DNA of 64,000 nucleotides from Pseudovibrio exalbescens (GCF_028737195.1 NZ_JAQZAJ010000002.1:558001-622000); one strand, 5' to 3'; shown: positions 45,956 to 55,020, counted from the first letter of the stretch. A program made the numbers and translations. Notes: generated by a model not told the origin, from the sequence alone.

Positions 45956-46729
45956 ATGAGTGCAGTTGAAGGCAAGCGCGTTATCATTACTGGCGCCAGC
46001 CGGGGAATTGGTGAAGCAGCGGCCCGCCTTTTGGCGGAGCAGGGCGCAAAGGTCGTGCTGGCCGCGCGCGGTGGTGAAGCGATCAAGAAAATTGCGGAAG
46101 AGATCGTGGCAGCTGGGGGCGAAGCCTCAGCATTTCCATGCGATGTCAGCTCCTACACCGCCGTTGCTGCGCTCGTTAAGCATACGGTAGACACCTTCGG
46201 CGGTGTCGATGTTCTGGTGAACAATGCGGGCGTCATTGAGCCGATTGCACCTCTCATTGAAAGTGATCCGGAAGAGTGGGCAAAGGTTGTCGATATCAAC
46301 ATCAAGGGTGTTTACTACGGCATGCGCGCAGCGGCCCCAGAAATGCTGAAAGTCGGCGGAGGCACAATCATCAATATCAGCTCAGGGGCAGCCTATGCGC
46401 CACTAGATGGCTGGAGCCAATACTGCACAACCAAGGCAGGCGCGCTCATGCTGACCCGCTCTGGTCACAAGGAATTGGGCGACAAGGGCATCCGCGTCGT
46501 GGGTCTGTCGCCGGGAACTGTTGCAACGGAAATGCAGGTGGCCATCAAGTCCTCCGGCATCAATCCGGTGAGCAAGCTCGACTTCTCGGTCCACATTCCA
46601 GCGGAGTGGGTGGCCAAGACAATTGCCTTCCTCATGGGGCCGGGCGGTGATGAGTATCTCGGCAGCGACTTTTCGTTGAAGACCAATGAAGGCCGCATGG
46701 CTGTTGGCTTTCCCGGGCTTGATGGATAA
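45956..46729 (+). CDS. SDR family NAD(P)-dependent oxidoreductase
   Basis: This classical short-chain dehydrogenase of 257 residues has the cofactor motif TGASRGIGEAAARLL, NNAG at about residue 88, and the catalytic Ser-Tyr-Lys in ISSGAAYAPLDGWSQYCTTKAG. The Ala-Arg-Gly after strand two suggests NADP preference, though this is weak. Substrate is unknown. It is divergent from the frameshifted LysR, which would be its normal regulator, and is followed by a strong terminator. Confidence 0.88.
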   Translation: MSAVEGKRVIITGASRGIGEAAARLLAEQGAKVVLAARGGEAIKKIAEEIVAAGGEASAFPCDVSSYTAVAALVKHTVDTFGGVDVLVNNAGVIEPIAPLIESDPEEWAKVVDINIKGVYYGMRAAAPEMLKVGGGTIINISSGAAYAPLDGWSQYCTTKAGALMLTRSGHKELGDKGIRVVGLSPGTVATEMQVAIKSSGINPVSKLDFSVHIPAEWVAKTIAFLMGPGGDEYLGSDFSLKTNEGRMAVGFPGLDG

Positions 46730-46750
46730 TACCTAGTGATGTATGGATTA

Positions 46751-46788
46751 GGTGAAGAGCGTCAACCATTTGGCGCTCTTCACCTTTT
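46751..46788 (+). terminator. Terminator after the SDR gene
   Basis: GGTGAAGAGCG (46751-46761) pairs perfectly with CGCTCTTCACC (46774-46784), followed by TTTT. Confidence 0.88.
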
Positions 46789-46941
46789 AATCACACTGGT
46801 TTTACTGTACCCATTGAAGCACTCTAAAATAGTCTGGGCACCCATAGGGGTTTTGCCATGAAACGGGGTGCAAAGAGGATCGGTGCAGGTGTTCGCGTGT
46901 CGCCAGTTTGAACGACAGAGCTCAGGGCTCGGGAGGTGCGT

Positions 46942-47997
46942 GTGACGCAGCTACGGCTCACCGACCTTTCCAAGGAATTTTCCGACCAAGTTGCCGTTCG
47001 CGCCGTGAACCTCTCCATTGAAGCGGCAGAGTTCATTGTGCTCCTCGGCCCCTCTGGTTGTGGCAAGACCACCACCTTGCGCATGATCAGCGGCCTCGAA
47101 ACGCCGAGCGCAGGTGCCATCCTGTTTGATGGGGAAGACATGACCAGCGTCCCGGTGCAGCACCGCCACGTGGGGCTGGTGTCGCAGCGCTTCAACTTGT
47201 TCCCGCACATGCGTGTTTACGACAATGTTGCCTTTGGCTTGTCGGTGCGCGGTATCCCCGCCTCAAAGATCAAGGCTCAAGTTCACGACATGCTGGAGGC
47301 CGTGCAGCTTTCAGAGTATGCGGACCGTTTTCCCTCCCAACTTTCGGGCGGACAAATGCAGCGTGTGGCCATTGCGCGTACTTTGGTCACTTGTCCCAAG
47401 GTGCTCCTTTTGGATGAGCCCTTTGCCAGCTTGGACACGTCCTTGCGCACCGAGATGCGCAGCTTTTTAAAGCAGCTGCAGCGCGACATGGGCATGACCA
47501 CGGTGCTGGTGACCCATGATCAAGTGGAGGCCATGGATTTGGCAGACCGGATCGCCGTGATGTTTGACGGCGAGCTGGCCCAGCTCGGCACGCCGCAACA
47601 GGTTTACCATCACCCGAAATCGGAGCGCGTCGCGCGCTTCATGGGGCATTCGAATATCTTTGAATGCACTGTTCTCGCGGAAGAAAAGATTGAAACGCCA
47701 TTCGGCCCTCTGGACGCCAGCACAAATGGGGCTGCAGCCGGGCGGAGCAGAGCCATGGTGCGCTATGAAGCCATTGAACTGGTGGAGCCTTCAGACCACT
47801 CTTCGGCGCAATGCCAGATCAACAGGCTGTCCGGCACCGTAGAGGCCGTCGAATTCTTGGGGGCTGTGACACGCTGCGCCGTACAAGTTGGCGCTCACCG
47901 TCTTGTCATGGACCAGCCCTCCACCAGTGTTCTGGAAGTGGGGCAACCCGTCAATTTGCAAATTCATCGGGATCACATTGGAGTTTTGTCTAGGTAA
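46942..47997 (+). CDS. ABC transporter ATP-binding protein (MalK/PotA-like)
   Basis: This 351-residue importer ATPase has Walker A GPSGCGKTT, signature LSGGQMQRVAIAR, Walker B VLLLDEPFAS and H-loop LVTHDQVEAMDLA. A C-terminal TOBE-like domain (about residues 260-350, AMVRYEAIELV, VEFLGAVTRCAV) follows. I start at the GTG 46942, which has GGGAGG five bases upstream; the GTG two codons earlier would sit directly on the ribosome site. The following binding protein and two permeases form an ABC importer resembling E. coli YnjBCD, whose substrate is unclear. Confidence 0.92.
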   Translation: MTQLRLTDLSKEFSDQVAVRAVNLSIEAAEFIVLLGPSGCGKTTTLRMISGLETPSAGAILFDGEDMTSVPVQHRHVGLVSQRFNLFPHMRVYDNVAFGLSVRGIPASKIKAQVHDMLEAVQLSEYADRFPSQLSGGQMQRVAIARTLVTCPKVLLLDEPFASLDTSLRTEMRSFLKQLQRDMGMTTVLVTHDQVEAMDLADRIAVMFDGELAQLGTPQQVYHHPKSERVARFMGHSNIFECTVLAEEKIETPFGPLDASTNGAAAGRSRAMVRYEAIELVEPSDHSSAQCQINRLSGTVEAVEFLGAVTRCAVQVGAHRLVMDQPSTSVLEVGQPVNLQIHRDHIGVLSR

Positions 47998-48040
47998 GGG
48001 TGCTTGGGACACCTTCAGACAACAATCATGGGGAGTATCA

Positions 48041-49393
48041 ATGAAGAACTTGAAGAAAATCGGATGGAGCGCCGTGCTTCTGACCGCGCTGCTGGGCACC
48101 ACGACCGCGCACGCAATGGATGACGCCGAGTTCCGGTCTCAGTTTCTCTCCGGCTCGATGGACTGGAGCGAGGTGACCAAGCGGGCGCAGGACGAAGGCA
48201 CCGTAAACTTCTACTATTGGGGTGGCAGCGATATCATCAATCTCTGGATTGATCAGGTAGCCAAGCCCGCACTGGCCGAAGAAGGCGTCACCCTCAACCC
48301 GGTGCGCATCACCGCCACCAAGGATACTGTTGACGTGATCCTTGCTCAGCTTGCTTCTGGCAAAGGCGAGGGAGAGGGCTCCGTGGACATGCTCTGGGTC
48401 AACGGCGAGAATTTCTTCACGCTCAAGCAACAAGGTGCGCTTTGGGGCAGCTTTGCAGACAAGCTTCCAAACTCCGTGAACTTCGAATGGGACAACGCTG
48501 ACCCGCGCGCGCAGCTCAACCTCAGCGATTTTGGCACGGCCACTGACCGCATGGAGATGCCATGGTCCGGCGAGCAGTATGTCTGTGCGGTCGACCGCGC
48601 TCATGTATCTCAAGAGGAAACCCCAGCCACCTTCGAAGATCTGAAGGCGTATCTGGAACAGAACCCGGGCAAGTTCGCCTACGTGAAGCCGCCGCATTAT
48701 CTGGGCAACACATTTGTGCAGTCCGTGCTTTATGCGCACAATCCGGAAGGCACGGGTGCCGAGCCGTTCCAGCTCTCGCTTGAGGAGCTTGGTGCAGACA
48801 AGCTTGCAGCGCTGATCGAGCCGGGCTTCGCATACCTGAAGGAAATCGAACCACTCCTGTTGGGTGGGCCGCAGGGCAACCCACGCTATCCAGAGGGCCC
48901 CTCCGAGCTGGACAATCTGTTTCTGAACTCTGAGGTGCACTTCAACTGCAAGTTCGGCCTTTATGGTGTCTATGCGGGTTTGATTACCGGCACATACCCG
49001 GAAACAGCGGAGGAAATGATTTTCCCAGCGGGCAACATGATCAAGAACAAGAGCTATCTTGCCATTCCGCTTAACAGTCCGAACTCGGCTGCGGCCTTGG
49101 TTGCAATCAACTACTTCTCTTCCGTTGCCTCTCAAGCTGCCATGATGAAACAGGCAGGCATGCCGGCTGGGCTGGATACCTGGAAGCTTGCAGAAGCGGA
49201 TCAAGCCATCATCAATGAAGCCGCGCCGCCGCACTACGGTGTGACGCAGGCAGAGTTTGACGCCAACATCGCGCCAGACACCAACGCCAGCCTCGTGGAC
49301 GTCATTGAAGGCACATGGCTTGAGGTGATCGAGCGCGGTTCGGACAAGCCAATCAAGGATGTGGTGGCCGAAGTGGTCGCCAATCTGAAGTAA
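48041..49393 (+). CDS. ABC transporter substrate-binding protein (YnjB-like)
   Basis: This 450-residue periplasmic binding protein has a signal peptide (residues 1-24, KKIGWSAVLLTALLGTTTAHA, cleavage near HAMDD). The type II binding fold contains GTVNFYYWGGSDIINLW, DMLWVNGENFFTLKQQG, MPWSGEQYVCAVDR and FGLYGVYAGLITGTYPETAEEM. It resembles YnjB, an extracellular solute-binding protein of the iron/thiamine/polyamine group. The ligand is not predictable. It sits 43 bp after the ATPase gene. Confidence 0.88.
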   Translation: MKNLKKIGWSAVLLTALLGTTTAHAMDDAEFRSQFLSGSMDWSEVTKRAQDEGTVNFYYWGGSDIINLWIDQVAKPALAEEGVTLNPVRITATKDTVDVILAQLASGKGEGEGSVDMLWVNGENFFTLKQQGALWGSFADKLPNSVNFEWDNADPRAQLNLSDFGTATDRMEMPWSGEQYVCAVDRAHVSQEETPATFEDLKAYLEQNPGKFAYVKPPHYLGNTFVQSVLYAHNPEGTGAEPFQLSLEELGADKLAALIEPGFAYLKEIEPLLLGGPQGNPRYPEGPSELDNLFLNSEVHFNCKFGLYGVYAGLITGTYPETAEEMIFPAGNMIKNKSYLAIPLNSPNSAAALVAINYFSSVASQAAMMKQAGMPAGLDTWKLAEADQAIINEAAPPHYGVTQAEFDANIAPDTNASLVDVIEGTWLEVIERGSDKPIKDVVAEVVANLK

Positions 49394-49439
49394 ACAAGAG
49401 GAGAGGGCGAGCATTGGCCTCGCCCCTTCATTCCCTGAG

Positions 49440-50345
49440 ATGATCCAGCACGACCGCCCCAGTTCACACCGCCAACCTTTAAGCCTTCGGGAAAAGCTCC
49501 AGCTTGCCCCGTTGCTTCTGGTCATGCTGGGTTTGTTTGGCGGTGCGCTTGTGCTTGGTCTGCTTCAAAGCTTCGGTTTTGCGCCTTGGTTCGGCATCAA
49601 CGAGTTTCCCAACCCCGATTACTTCGTGGCACTATGGTCTTCGCCGGATTTCTGGCTTTCCCTTGGGCTCACGCTCTACTACGGCGTCGTTTCAACGCTG
49701 TTGGGGCTGATCATCTCTGTGCCGCTGGCGTTGGCGTTTGAGCGTCGCTTTTGCGGCTCAAAGGTGCTTTTGGCCGTCTCGCGTTTGCCGCTTATGGTTC
49801 CGTACAGTGTTGGGATCGCTCTTGCGTTGATCATGCTGGGGAACGGCGGCATCATTTCCCGTCTTGCGGCCAGCTTGGGCCTTATTTCAGATCCCGGCGC
49901 GTTCCCGGCCATCCTGCACAGTCATTGGGGCTGGGGCATCATTGCCGTTTATGTCTGGAAGCAGGTGCCGTTCATGACCATGGCCATTCTGGCTGTCCTT
50001 TTAGGGCTCGGTCAGGGCACACGGGAAGCAGCCATGGTCCTTGGGGCCCGCACGCATCAGGTATTCTGGCGAGTAACGCTCCCTCAGCTCATGCCCGGCA
50101 TCGTCTCCGCCTCTCTCATCTGTTTTGCCTTCAATGTCGGCGCGTTCGAGGCCCCGTTCATCCTTGGGGGTGGCTATCCGGAAACACTTCCCGTGTTGGC
50201 ATGGCGTTACTTCAACGACGCCAACTACGTCTATCAGCTTCAGGGCATGGCGGTAATTGTCTCGCTCACGCTGGTTTCCGGGGTCATCTTGGCAGGTTAC
50301 CTGTTTGCCTATCGCCGCTTTGAACGCAAACGGGGGCGCCTTTGA
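49440..50345 (+). CDS. ABC transporter permease 1 (YnjC/PotB-like)
   Basis: This 301-residue inner membrane permease has six predicted helices and the EAA loop in TREAAMVLGARTHQVFWRVTLPQLMPG, which docks with the ATPase. In E. coli YnjC the two permease halves are fused; here they are separate genes, as is usual for PotB/PotC systems. Its stop codon overlaps the next permease start by one base (TGATG), indicating tight coupling. Confidence 0.9.
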   Translation: MIQHDRPSSHRQPLSLREKLQLAPLLLVMLGLFGGALVLGLLQSFGFAPWFGINEFPNPDYFVALWSSPDFWLSLGLTLYYGVVSTLLGLIISVPLALAFERRFCGSKVLLAVSRLPLMVPYSVGIALALIMLGNGGIISRLAASLGLISDPGAFPAILHSHWGWGIIAVYVWKQVPFMTMAILAVLLGLGQGTREAAMVLGARTHQVFWRVTLPQLMPGIVSASLICFAFNVGAFEAPFILGGGYPETLPVLAWRYFNDANYVYQLQGMAVIVSLTLVSGVILAGYLFAYRRFERKRGRL

Positions 50346-51193
50346 TGGCCAGCGCAAGCCTTCGCTCTCTCACGTTCGGGCAGAAGCTGCTCATTCTCGC
50401 CGTGCTTGCCTTTACCATTGGCCCGTTCGCACCGCTCATCATCCAGAGCCTTGCGTTCCGCTGGGCATGGCCGGACCTGCTGCCCTCCGTCTGGTGGCTC
50501 GAACAACGGCAGATTTCGCCGTTCCCCTTGGCGTGGGATTATGTGCTGTCGCCCACCTCAAAGGTGCTTGAAGCAACAGTAAACACCATCGGCATCGGTG
50601 TTGCCGTATCGTTGCTCTGCCTGCTCATTTGCCTGCCCGCGGCGCGGGTTCTGGCAAGAGCAAACTTCCGCGGCAAGAAGCGTCTGGAGTTTTTTCTGTC
50701 ACTTCCGTTGCTGGTGCCGGAAGCCGCCATCGGCATTGCGCTTTTGATGATCTTTACGGGGTTGGGCCTATCAGGCACGTATGTGGGGGTCATCATCGTC
50801 CACCTCATTCCCACCGTGCCTTACATGGTGCGCATGCTCACCGCCGTGTATCAGGGGCTGGATCAAGGCTTTGAGGACAATGCCCGCGTCCTCGGCGCCA
50901 ACGATTGGCAAGTGCTCACCCGTGTCACCTTGCCCATGCTTATGCCTGGGGTGCTTGCCGGGGCGCTCTTTACTTTCCTTGTGTCAACGAATCTGTTTTT
51001 GCTCACATTCTTCATCGGGCAGGGCAGCATCGTCACTCTGCCAACCCTTTTGTTCTCGCAGATATCTGGCGGGGCCATGGGCGCAACGGCGGCAGGCATC
51101 GCGCTGGTGGCGTCCTTGCCGGGGCTCATCCTGCTCGTGCTCTCGGACCGGTTGATCCGAGAAGAAGCTTTTGCCCTTGGAATTGGCGAATAG
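50345..51193 (+). CDS. ABC transporter permease 2 (PotC-like)
   Basis: This 282-residue permease has six hydrophobic helices and the EAA-type loop GFEDNARVLGANDWQVLTRVTLPMLMPGVL. ATG 50345 overlaps the preceding stop; a TTG one codon earlier is possible. Together with the ATPase, binding protein and the first permease it completes a four-gene importer operon. It converges on the gate-domain gene with only 10 bp between. Confidence 0.9.
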   Translation: MASASLRSLTFGQKLLILAVLAFTIGPFAPLIIQSLAFRWAWPDLLPSVWWLEQRQISPFPLAWDYVLSPTSKVLEATVNTIGIGVAVSLLCLLICLPAARVLARANFRGKKRLEFFLSLPLLVPEAAIGIALLMIFTGLGLSGTYVGVIIVHLIPTVPYMVRMLTAVYQGLDQGFEDNARVLGANDWQVLTRVTLPMLMPGVLAGALFTFLVSTNLFLLTFFIGQGSIVTLPTLLFSQISGGAMGATAAGIALVASLPGLILLVLSDRLIREEAFALGIGE

Positions 51194-51203
51194 AGGCTGC
51201 GCT

Positions 51204-52175
51204 TCAGGCCCGTGCTGGGCGGTAGAAGAAGCGCTCGAACAGCTGCTCAGGCAGCAACAGCATCAAGCGGCTGATGAGGATCATCGCAATCACGGTAAAC
51301 ACAAACCGGCCGATCAAGACACCGGAATAGTGGCCGCCAAACGCCATCATCACCAACGGATCCTCAATCAGGCCGTGGCACAGCCCCATGAAGCTGACGG
51401 AAAGCACAACGTCCCGAGAGCTTAAATTGCCAGCTTGCGCTTCCCGAATGATCAGGCCGCCACCGTAAGAAAGGCCGAGCAATACACCAATCATGGTGAC
51501 GTTGGTCGCCTTTGGGCTGATGCCCATCAAGCTCAAAAGCGGTGCAAACAAGCGGGTCAATAGGCCGGTGATGCCTGTTACTTCCAGTAGCTTCAGGAAG
51601 ATGATCAACGCCAGAATGATCCAGAACAGGGAGAACAGCAAAGAAGCGCTGGACCATGCCCACTGCAACCACGTCTCGTCTGCCTGCGGCACCACTGGCA
51701 ACCAGCTCAGGTCCAGGGGCTGTTGCAGCCAGTCGCCCCAAGCGTAGATAAGGTTCAGCACCACGCCGTAGGCCATGCCCACCACCAGTCTCAGGCCGGA
51801 AGAAAAGATAAAGCTTACGCCTGCTTTGCGCGAGATGCCTTGTTCAAGGGGAAGTGCGTGAGCAATCAGCACCATGGACAACAGCACTGTCACCTGCGCA
51901 ACGGTCAGCTCCATTCCGGGCAGCAGGCCCACCATGGCTGCCAGCGCACCATAGTTGTTCACCAGAAGGCCCGTGGCGAACACAAGACCCGTTTCTGCTG
52001 GCAGACCGGCTATGCCCATCACGGGGCTGAGAAAGCTTGCCAGATGCTCAACAGCGCCAAACTCGATCGCAATGCGTACAAGGATCATGATTGGCACCAT
52101 TACCTTCACCATATCGATGAACAGGCGAATGGCATCCTTGCCGAGCTTGAAGGCGGTGAAAATGAAATCGTTCAT
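51204..52175 (-). CDS. Nucleoside-recognition (gate) domain membrane protein
   Basis: This 323-residue polytopic protein has two Gate/nucleoside-recognition domains (FIDMVKVMVPIMILVRIAIEFGAVEHLASFLSP-type helix near residue 20; LFWIILALIIFLKLLEVTGITGLL near 190). Such proteins resemble YjiH and the spore maturation SpmA/SpmB pair, and are thought to be transporters of unknown substrate. It stands downstream of the ornithine cyclodeaminase terminators, so it is probably transcribed separately. Confidence 0.8.
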   Translation of the reverse strand: MNDFIFTAFKLGKDAIRLFIDMVKVMVPIMILVRIAIEFGAVEHLASFLSPVMGIAGLPAETGLVFATGLLVNNYGALAAMVGLLPGMELTVAQVTVLLSMVLIAHALPLEQGISRKAGVSFIFSSGLRLVVGMAYGVVLNLIYAWGDWLQQPLDLSWLPVVPQADETWLQWAWSSASLLFSLFWIILALIIFLKLLEVTGITGLLTRLFAPLLSLMGISPKATNVTMIGVLLGLSYGGGLIIREAQAGNLSSRDVVLSVSFMGLCHGLIEDPLVMMAFGGHYSGVLIGRFVFTVIAMILISRLMLLLPEQLFERFFYRPARA

Positions 52176-52236
52176 GGGTAAGCATCCGGCTGGAGATGAC
52201 CTAAGGAAGGATGCCTAGCTGTAAAGAAGGGCAAAG

Positions 52237-52267
52237 AAAATCGCAAGCCGCCGGCGCTTGCGATTTT
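52237..52267 (-). terminator. Terminator between ornithine cyclodeaminase and the gate protein
   Basis: AAAATCGCAAGC (52237-52248) pairs perfectly with GCTTGCGATTTT (52256-52267) over a seven-base loop. Reverse-strand flank is TTTTCTTT. Confidence 0.85.
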
Positions 52268-52299
52268 TACTGGCAAGCCGTGAGCTCACCTTAAGAACG

Positions 52300-52329
52300 G
52301 AGGCGCTTCGGAAGGGAACGAAGCGCCTC
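52300..52329 (-). terminator. Hairpin immediately after ornithine cyclodeaminase
   Basis: GAGGCGCTTCG and CGAAGCGCCTC form an 11-bp perfect stem with an eight-base loop, starting 15 bp after the stop. The T-run is weak (CGTTCTT), so it may act with the second hairpin downstream. Confidence 0.6.
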
Positions 52330-52343
52330 GTTGAGTGTTGAGA

Positions 52344-53393
52344 TCAACCGCCGTTTTCAACGGCCAGTTTTGGGCCTACGGGTTTCGTCAGTAGGCCAAA
52401 CAAGTCACGGGGATCGGCAGGGTCGGCCACCATGTCCAGTGTGTCGAACAGGCCGGTCGCGATCGCCCGATCATGCAGGTAGCGCAGTGCGGAGAAGTCT
52501 TCGGTTGCAAAGCCTACGGAATCGAACAGGGTGATTTGACGCTCATCGTCGCGGCCTTGTGCCTCGCCACGAATGACCTGCCAAAGTTCGTTGACAGGGT
52601 AGTCCTCGTCAAGCTGCTGAATTTCACCCTCAATGCGGGTCTGTGGTGGGTATTCAACGAAGATCTTGGACTTCAGCAGAACGTCTTTGTGCAGTTCCGT
52701 CTTGCCCGGGCAGTCCCCGCCGATGGCGTTAATGTGCAGGCCGCTGCCAACCATGTTGTCGGTCAAGATGGTTGCGTTCTGTTTGTCTGCGGTCACAGTG
52801 GTGATGATGTCCACCCCTGTCACAGCTTCTTCTGGACTGCTGCAGGCAGTAAGGGTGAAACCCCGTCCATTCAGGTTGCGGATCAGCTTTTCGGTGGCTT
52901 TCGGGTCAACGTCATAAAGGCGCAGTTCGGTGATGCCGAGCAGCTCCTTGAATGCAATCGCCTGAAACTCGGACTGCGCGCCGTTGCCGATCATCGCCAT
53001 GCTCTTGGAGCCCGGACGCGCCAGATGTTTTGCAGCCACCGCGGAAGTTGCCGCCGTCCGCAGGGCTGTCAGCACGGTCATCTCGGAAAGCATCACCGGA
53101 TAGCCCGTATCGACATCGGCGAGCAAGCCGAAAGCGGTAACGGTCTGTAGGCCTTCCTTGGTGTTCTTGGGATGGCCGTTCACATACTTGAAGGTGTAAA
53201 GCTCACCATCGCTTGTTGGCATCAGTTCGATCACGCCGACCTTGGAGTGGCTAGCAACACGCGGGATCTTGTCGAACAGTTCCCAGCGCTTGAAGTCTTC
53301 TTCAACATAATCGGCCAGCCCGTGCAGGAAGTCTTCAATTCCCTGACCGCGCACAATCTCCAGAATGTTGTCGACGCTTACGAATTTCACCAT
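52344..53393 (-). CDS. ocd: Ornithine cyclodeaminase
   Basis: Ornithine cyclodeaminase converts ornithine directly to proline and ammonia with NAD as catalytic cofactor. The 349-residue protein shows the mu-crystallin/OCD fold: LMPTSDGELYTFKYVNGHP, LLADVDTGYPVMLSEMTVLTALRTAATSAVA, GNGAQSEFQ and GGDCPGKTELH. ATG 53393 with an AAGGG site is chosen. It lies 19 bp after the arginase gene. Arginine thus goes to ornithine, urea and then proline, as in Agrobacterium and Brucella. Confidence 0.92.
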   Translation of the reverse strand: MVKFVSVDNILEIVRGQGIEDFLHGLADYVEEDFKRWELFDKIPRVASHSKVGVIELMPTSDGELYTFKYVNGHPKNTKEGLQTVTAFGLLADVDTGYPVMLSEMTVLTALRTAATSAVAAKHLARPGSKSMAMIGNGAQSEFQAIAFKELLGITELRLYDVDPKATEKLIRNLNGRGFTLTACSSPEEAVTGVDIITTVTADKQNATILTDNMVGSGLHINAIGGDCPGKTELHKDVLLKSKIFVEYPPQTRIEGEIQQLDEDYPVNELWQVIRGEAQGRDDERQITLFDSVGFATEDFSALRYLHDRAIATGLFDTLDMVADPADPRDLFGLLTKPVGPKLAVENGG

Positions 53394-53412
53394 GTGCGGT
53401 TGTCCCTTCTTA

Positions 53413-54351
53413 TTAGAAATTTTCTGCGGCGCGCGTTTGCCGGTCAAGAATGCTCTTGCCGAACAAGCTGCTCACCAGATCAACCATCAAGCGGGCCGTG
53501 GTGCCGCTATGGTCGAGAAACGGGTTGAGCTCTACAAGGTCCAGTGATGAGACCAGTTTGTAATCATGCAGCAGTTCCATGATCAGGTGCGCCTCGCGGA
53601 AGGTCGCTCCCCCGGGCACAGTGGTGCCCACTGCCGGTGCAATCGCCGGATCGAGGAAGTCCACGTCCAGGCTCAGATGCAGTTTGCCGTTGCTGGCTTT
53701 CACGCGGTCAAGGAACGTGCGGAGCGGCTTGATGACGCCATTCTCGTCAATGCTGCGCATGTCATGGGCCAGAACGCCAACCTCTCGCAGGGTATCGCGC
53801 TCGGCGCGGTCAACAGAGCGCAGGCCCATCATGCACACGTTCTGAGGCTTCACCGGGTTTGCCAGTTTCGGCAGATAGGGCGTGAAATCCTTGCTTCCCG
53901 TGTAGTAGGCCGCTGGCGTGCCGTGCAGGTTGCCGCTCTCGGTGCTGTCCAGACTGTGAAAATCCGGGTGAGCATCCAGCCAGAGCACGAACTGCTCCTG
54001 CCCCTGTTCAGCCGTGTGCTGCGCCACACCTGACACCGTACCGGCGGCCATGGAGTGGTCCCCACCCAAGAAAATCGGGAGGGCCCCTTCACTCATGGCG
54101 TTGTACGCTGCTTCGTAAAGCACTTGGGTCCAGGCGCGATATTCTGCTAGATGGTGCACTTTCGGGTTCGTGTGCGAGAGTGGTTCCTGAACGGAAACAC
54201 GGAGGTTTCCAAGGTCCTCAACATCAAAACCCAGCGCCTGCAAATGGTTGGGCAGCTGCGCGGTCCGAAAGGCATCGGGGCCCATGAGGCAGCCGCCCAA
54301 ATGGGTGCCGGTCTGAATGGGGGCGCCTATCAAAAGGATCTTCTCAGACAT
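53413..54351 (-). CDS. rocF: Arginase
   Basis: This manganese ureohydrolase splits arginine to ornithine and urea. Metal-site motifs are GGDHSMAAGT (first His), LWLDAHPDFHSLDS (Asp-x-His-x-Asp) and SLDVDFLDPAIAPAVG (Asp-x-Asp). The 312-residue length is normal. It heads the arginase-ocd operon and is divergent from the Lrp-type regulator, with dyad operators in the 122-bp spacer. Agmatinase or guanidinobutyrase are alternatives, but the neighbouring ocd favours arginase. Confidence 0.93.
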   Translation of the reverse strand: MSEKILLIGAPIQTGTHLGGCLMGPDAFRTAQLPNHLQALGFDVEDLGNLRVSVQEPLSHTNPKVHHLAEYRAWTQVLYEAAYNAMSEGALPIFLGGDHSMAAGTVSGVAQHTAEQGQEQFVLWLDAHPDFHSLDSTESGNLHGTPAAYYTGSKDFTPYLPKLANPVKPQNVCMMGLRSVDRAERDTLREVGVLAHDMRSIDENGVIKPLRTFLDRVKASNGKLHLSLDVDFLDPAIAPAVGTTVPGGATFREAHLIMELLHDYKLVSSLDLVELNPFLDHSGTTARLMVDLVSSLFGKSILDRQTRAAENF

Positions 54352-54414
54352 TCAGGGTCCTCTGGATATTTTATCGTTGCGCCAATTATGCGCCTTCCAA
54401 CGGCGGTAAAAAGA

Positions 54415-54449
54415 GATCATAATGATCACAGTGATGGCAAATATTGCCA
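54415..54449. promoter_or_regulatory. Dyad operators for the Lrp-type regulator
   Basis: Two inverted repeats lie in the divergent spacer: GATCAT-A-ATGATC (54415-54427, perfect) and TGGCAA-ATA-TTGCCA (54435-54449, perfect arms). They are 21 bp apart centre to centre, about two helical turns, which suits an Lrp-family octamer or dimer pair. Confidence 0.65.
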
Positions 54450-54473
54450 AATTGATAAGGCTTTTTACGCATT

Positions 54474-54950
54474 ATGGATGAGATAGATCGCCACTTGATA
54501 GCGTTACTACGTAGAAATGGGCGGGCAAGCGTGTCCGATCTGGCTATGGAGTTAAAGCTTGCGCGTGCAACCGTTCGCAGCCGCATGGAAAAGCTGCAAG
54601 AATCGGGCGAGATCCTTGGCTTTACTGTCGTTTTGAAGAATGACGTTTACGATCAGCCAGTTCGTGGCATCATGGCGGTGCAGATCGAAGGCAAGGGCAT
54701 GGACAAGATCGTCGCCCGTCTCAACACAATGCCGGAAATCTCCGCCGTTCACACCACCAACGGCAATTGGGATCTCATTTTGGAGATCAACACCAAGACA
54801 TTGACCATTTTGGACGATGTGTTGAAGCGCATTCGCTCGATTGATGGTGTGGCGTCCAGTGAGACCAACTTGCTGCTGACCACGCGGCGCAGTTCGTTGA
54901 AAGCGTCATCGCTTAAGTCTGACGGCTTTCATCTTACGGGTGGAGAGTAG
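54474..54950 (+). CDS. Lrp/AsnC family regulator of arginine catabolism
   Basis: This 158-residue regulator has an N-terminal HTH (IDRHLIALLRRNGRASVSDLAMELKLARATVRSRMEKL pattern) and a C-terminal RAM/AsnC ligand domain (AVHTTNGNWDLILEINTKTLTILDDVLKRI). Its place beside arginase-ocd parallels ArcR-type regulators that turn on the genes in response to arginine or ornithine. The start ATG follows an AT-rich promoter-like stretch; no strong ribosome site is visible. Confidence 0.87.
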   Translation: MDEIDRHLIALLRRNGRASVSDLAMELKLARATVRSRMEKLQESGEILGFTVVLKNDVYDQPVRGIMAVQIEGKGMDKIVARLNTMPEISAVHTTNGNWDLILEINTKTLTILDDVLKRIRSIDGVASSETNLLLTTRRSSLKASSLKSDGFHLTGGE

Positions 54951-54960
54951 GAAGCAAGAG

Positions 54961-55020
54961 ACTGGGCGCGTTCTGCGGTGCGGTCCGAACGACCTTGCGG
55001 CCTCTAGAACGCAGCCCAGT
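54961..55020. other. Long inverted repeat between lrp and the GYF-domain gene
   Basis: ACTGGGCGCGTTCT (54961-54974) pairs with AGAACGCAGCCCAGT (55006-55020) with one bulged base over a 31-base loop. The right arm includes the last codons of the GYF gene. It may terminate the convergent transcripts, though T-runs are absent. Confidence 0.5.

Noticed and set aside
48038-49525. A 495-codon reverse frame opposite the ABC binding protein
   Set aside because: It is the shadow of a gene with a signal peptide and clear solute-binding fold; its composition is Arg/His/Leu-rich with no domain.
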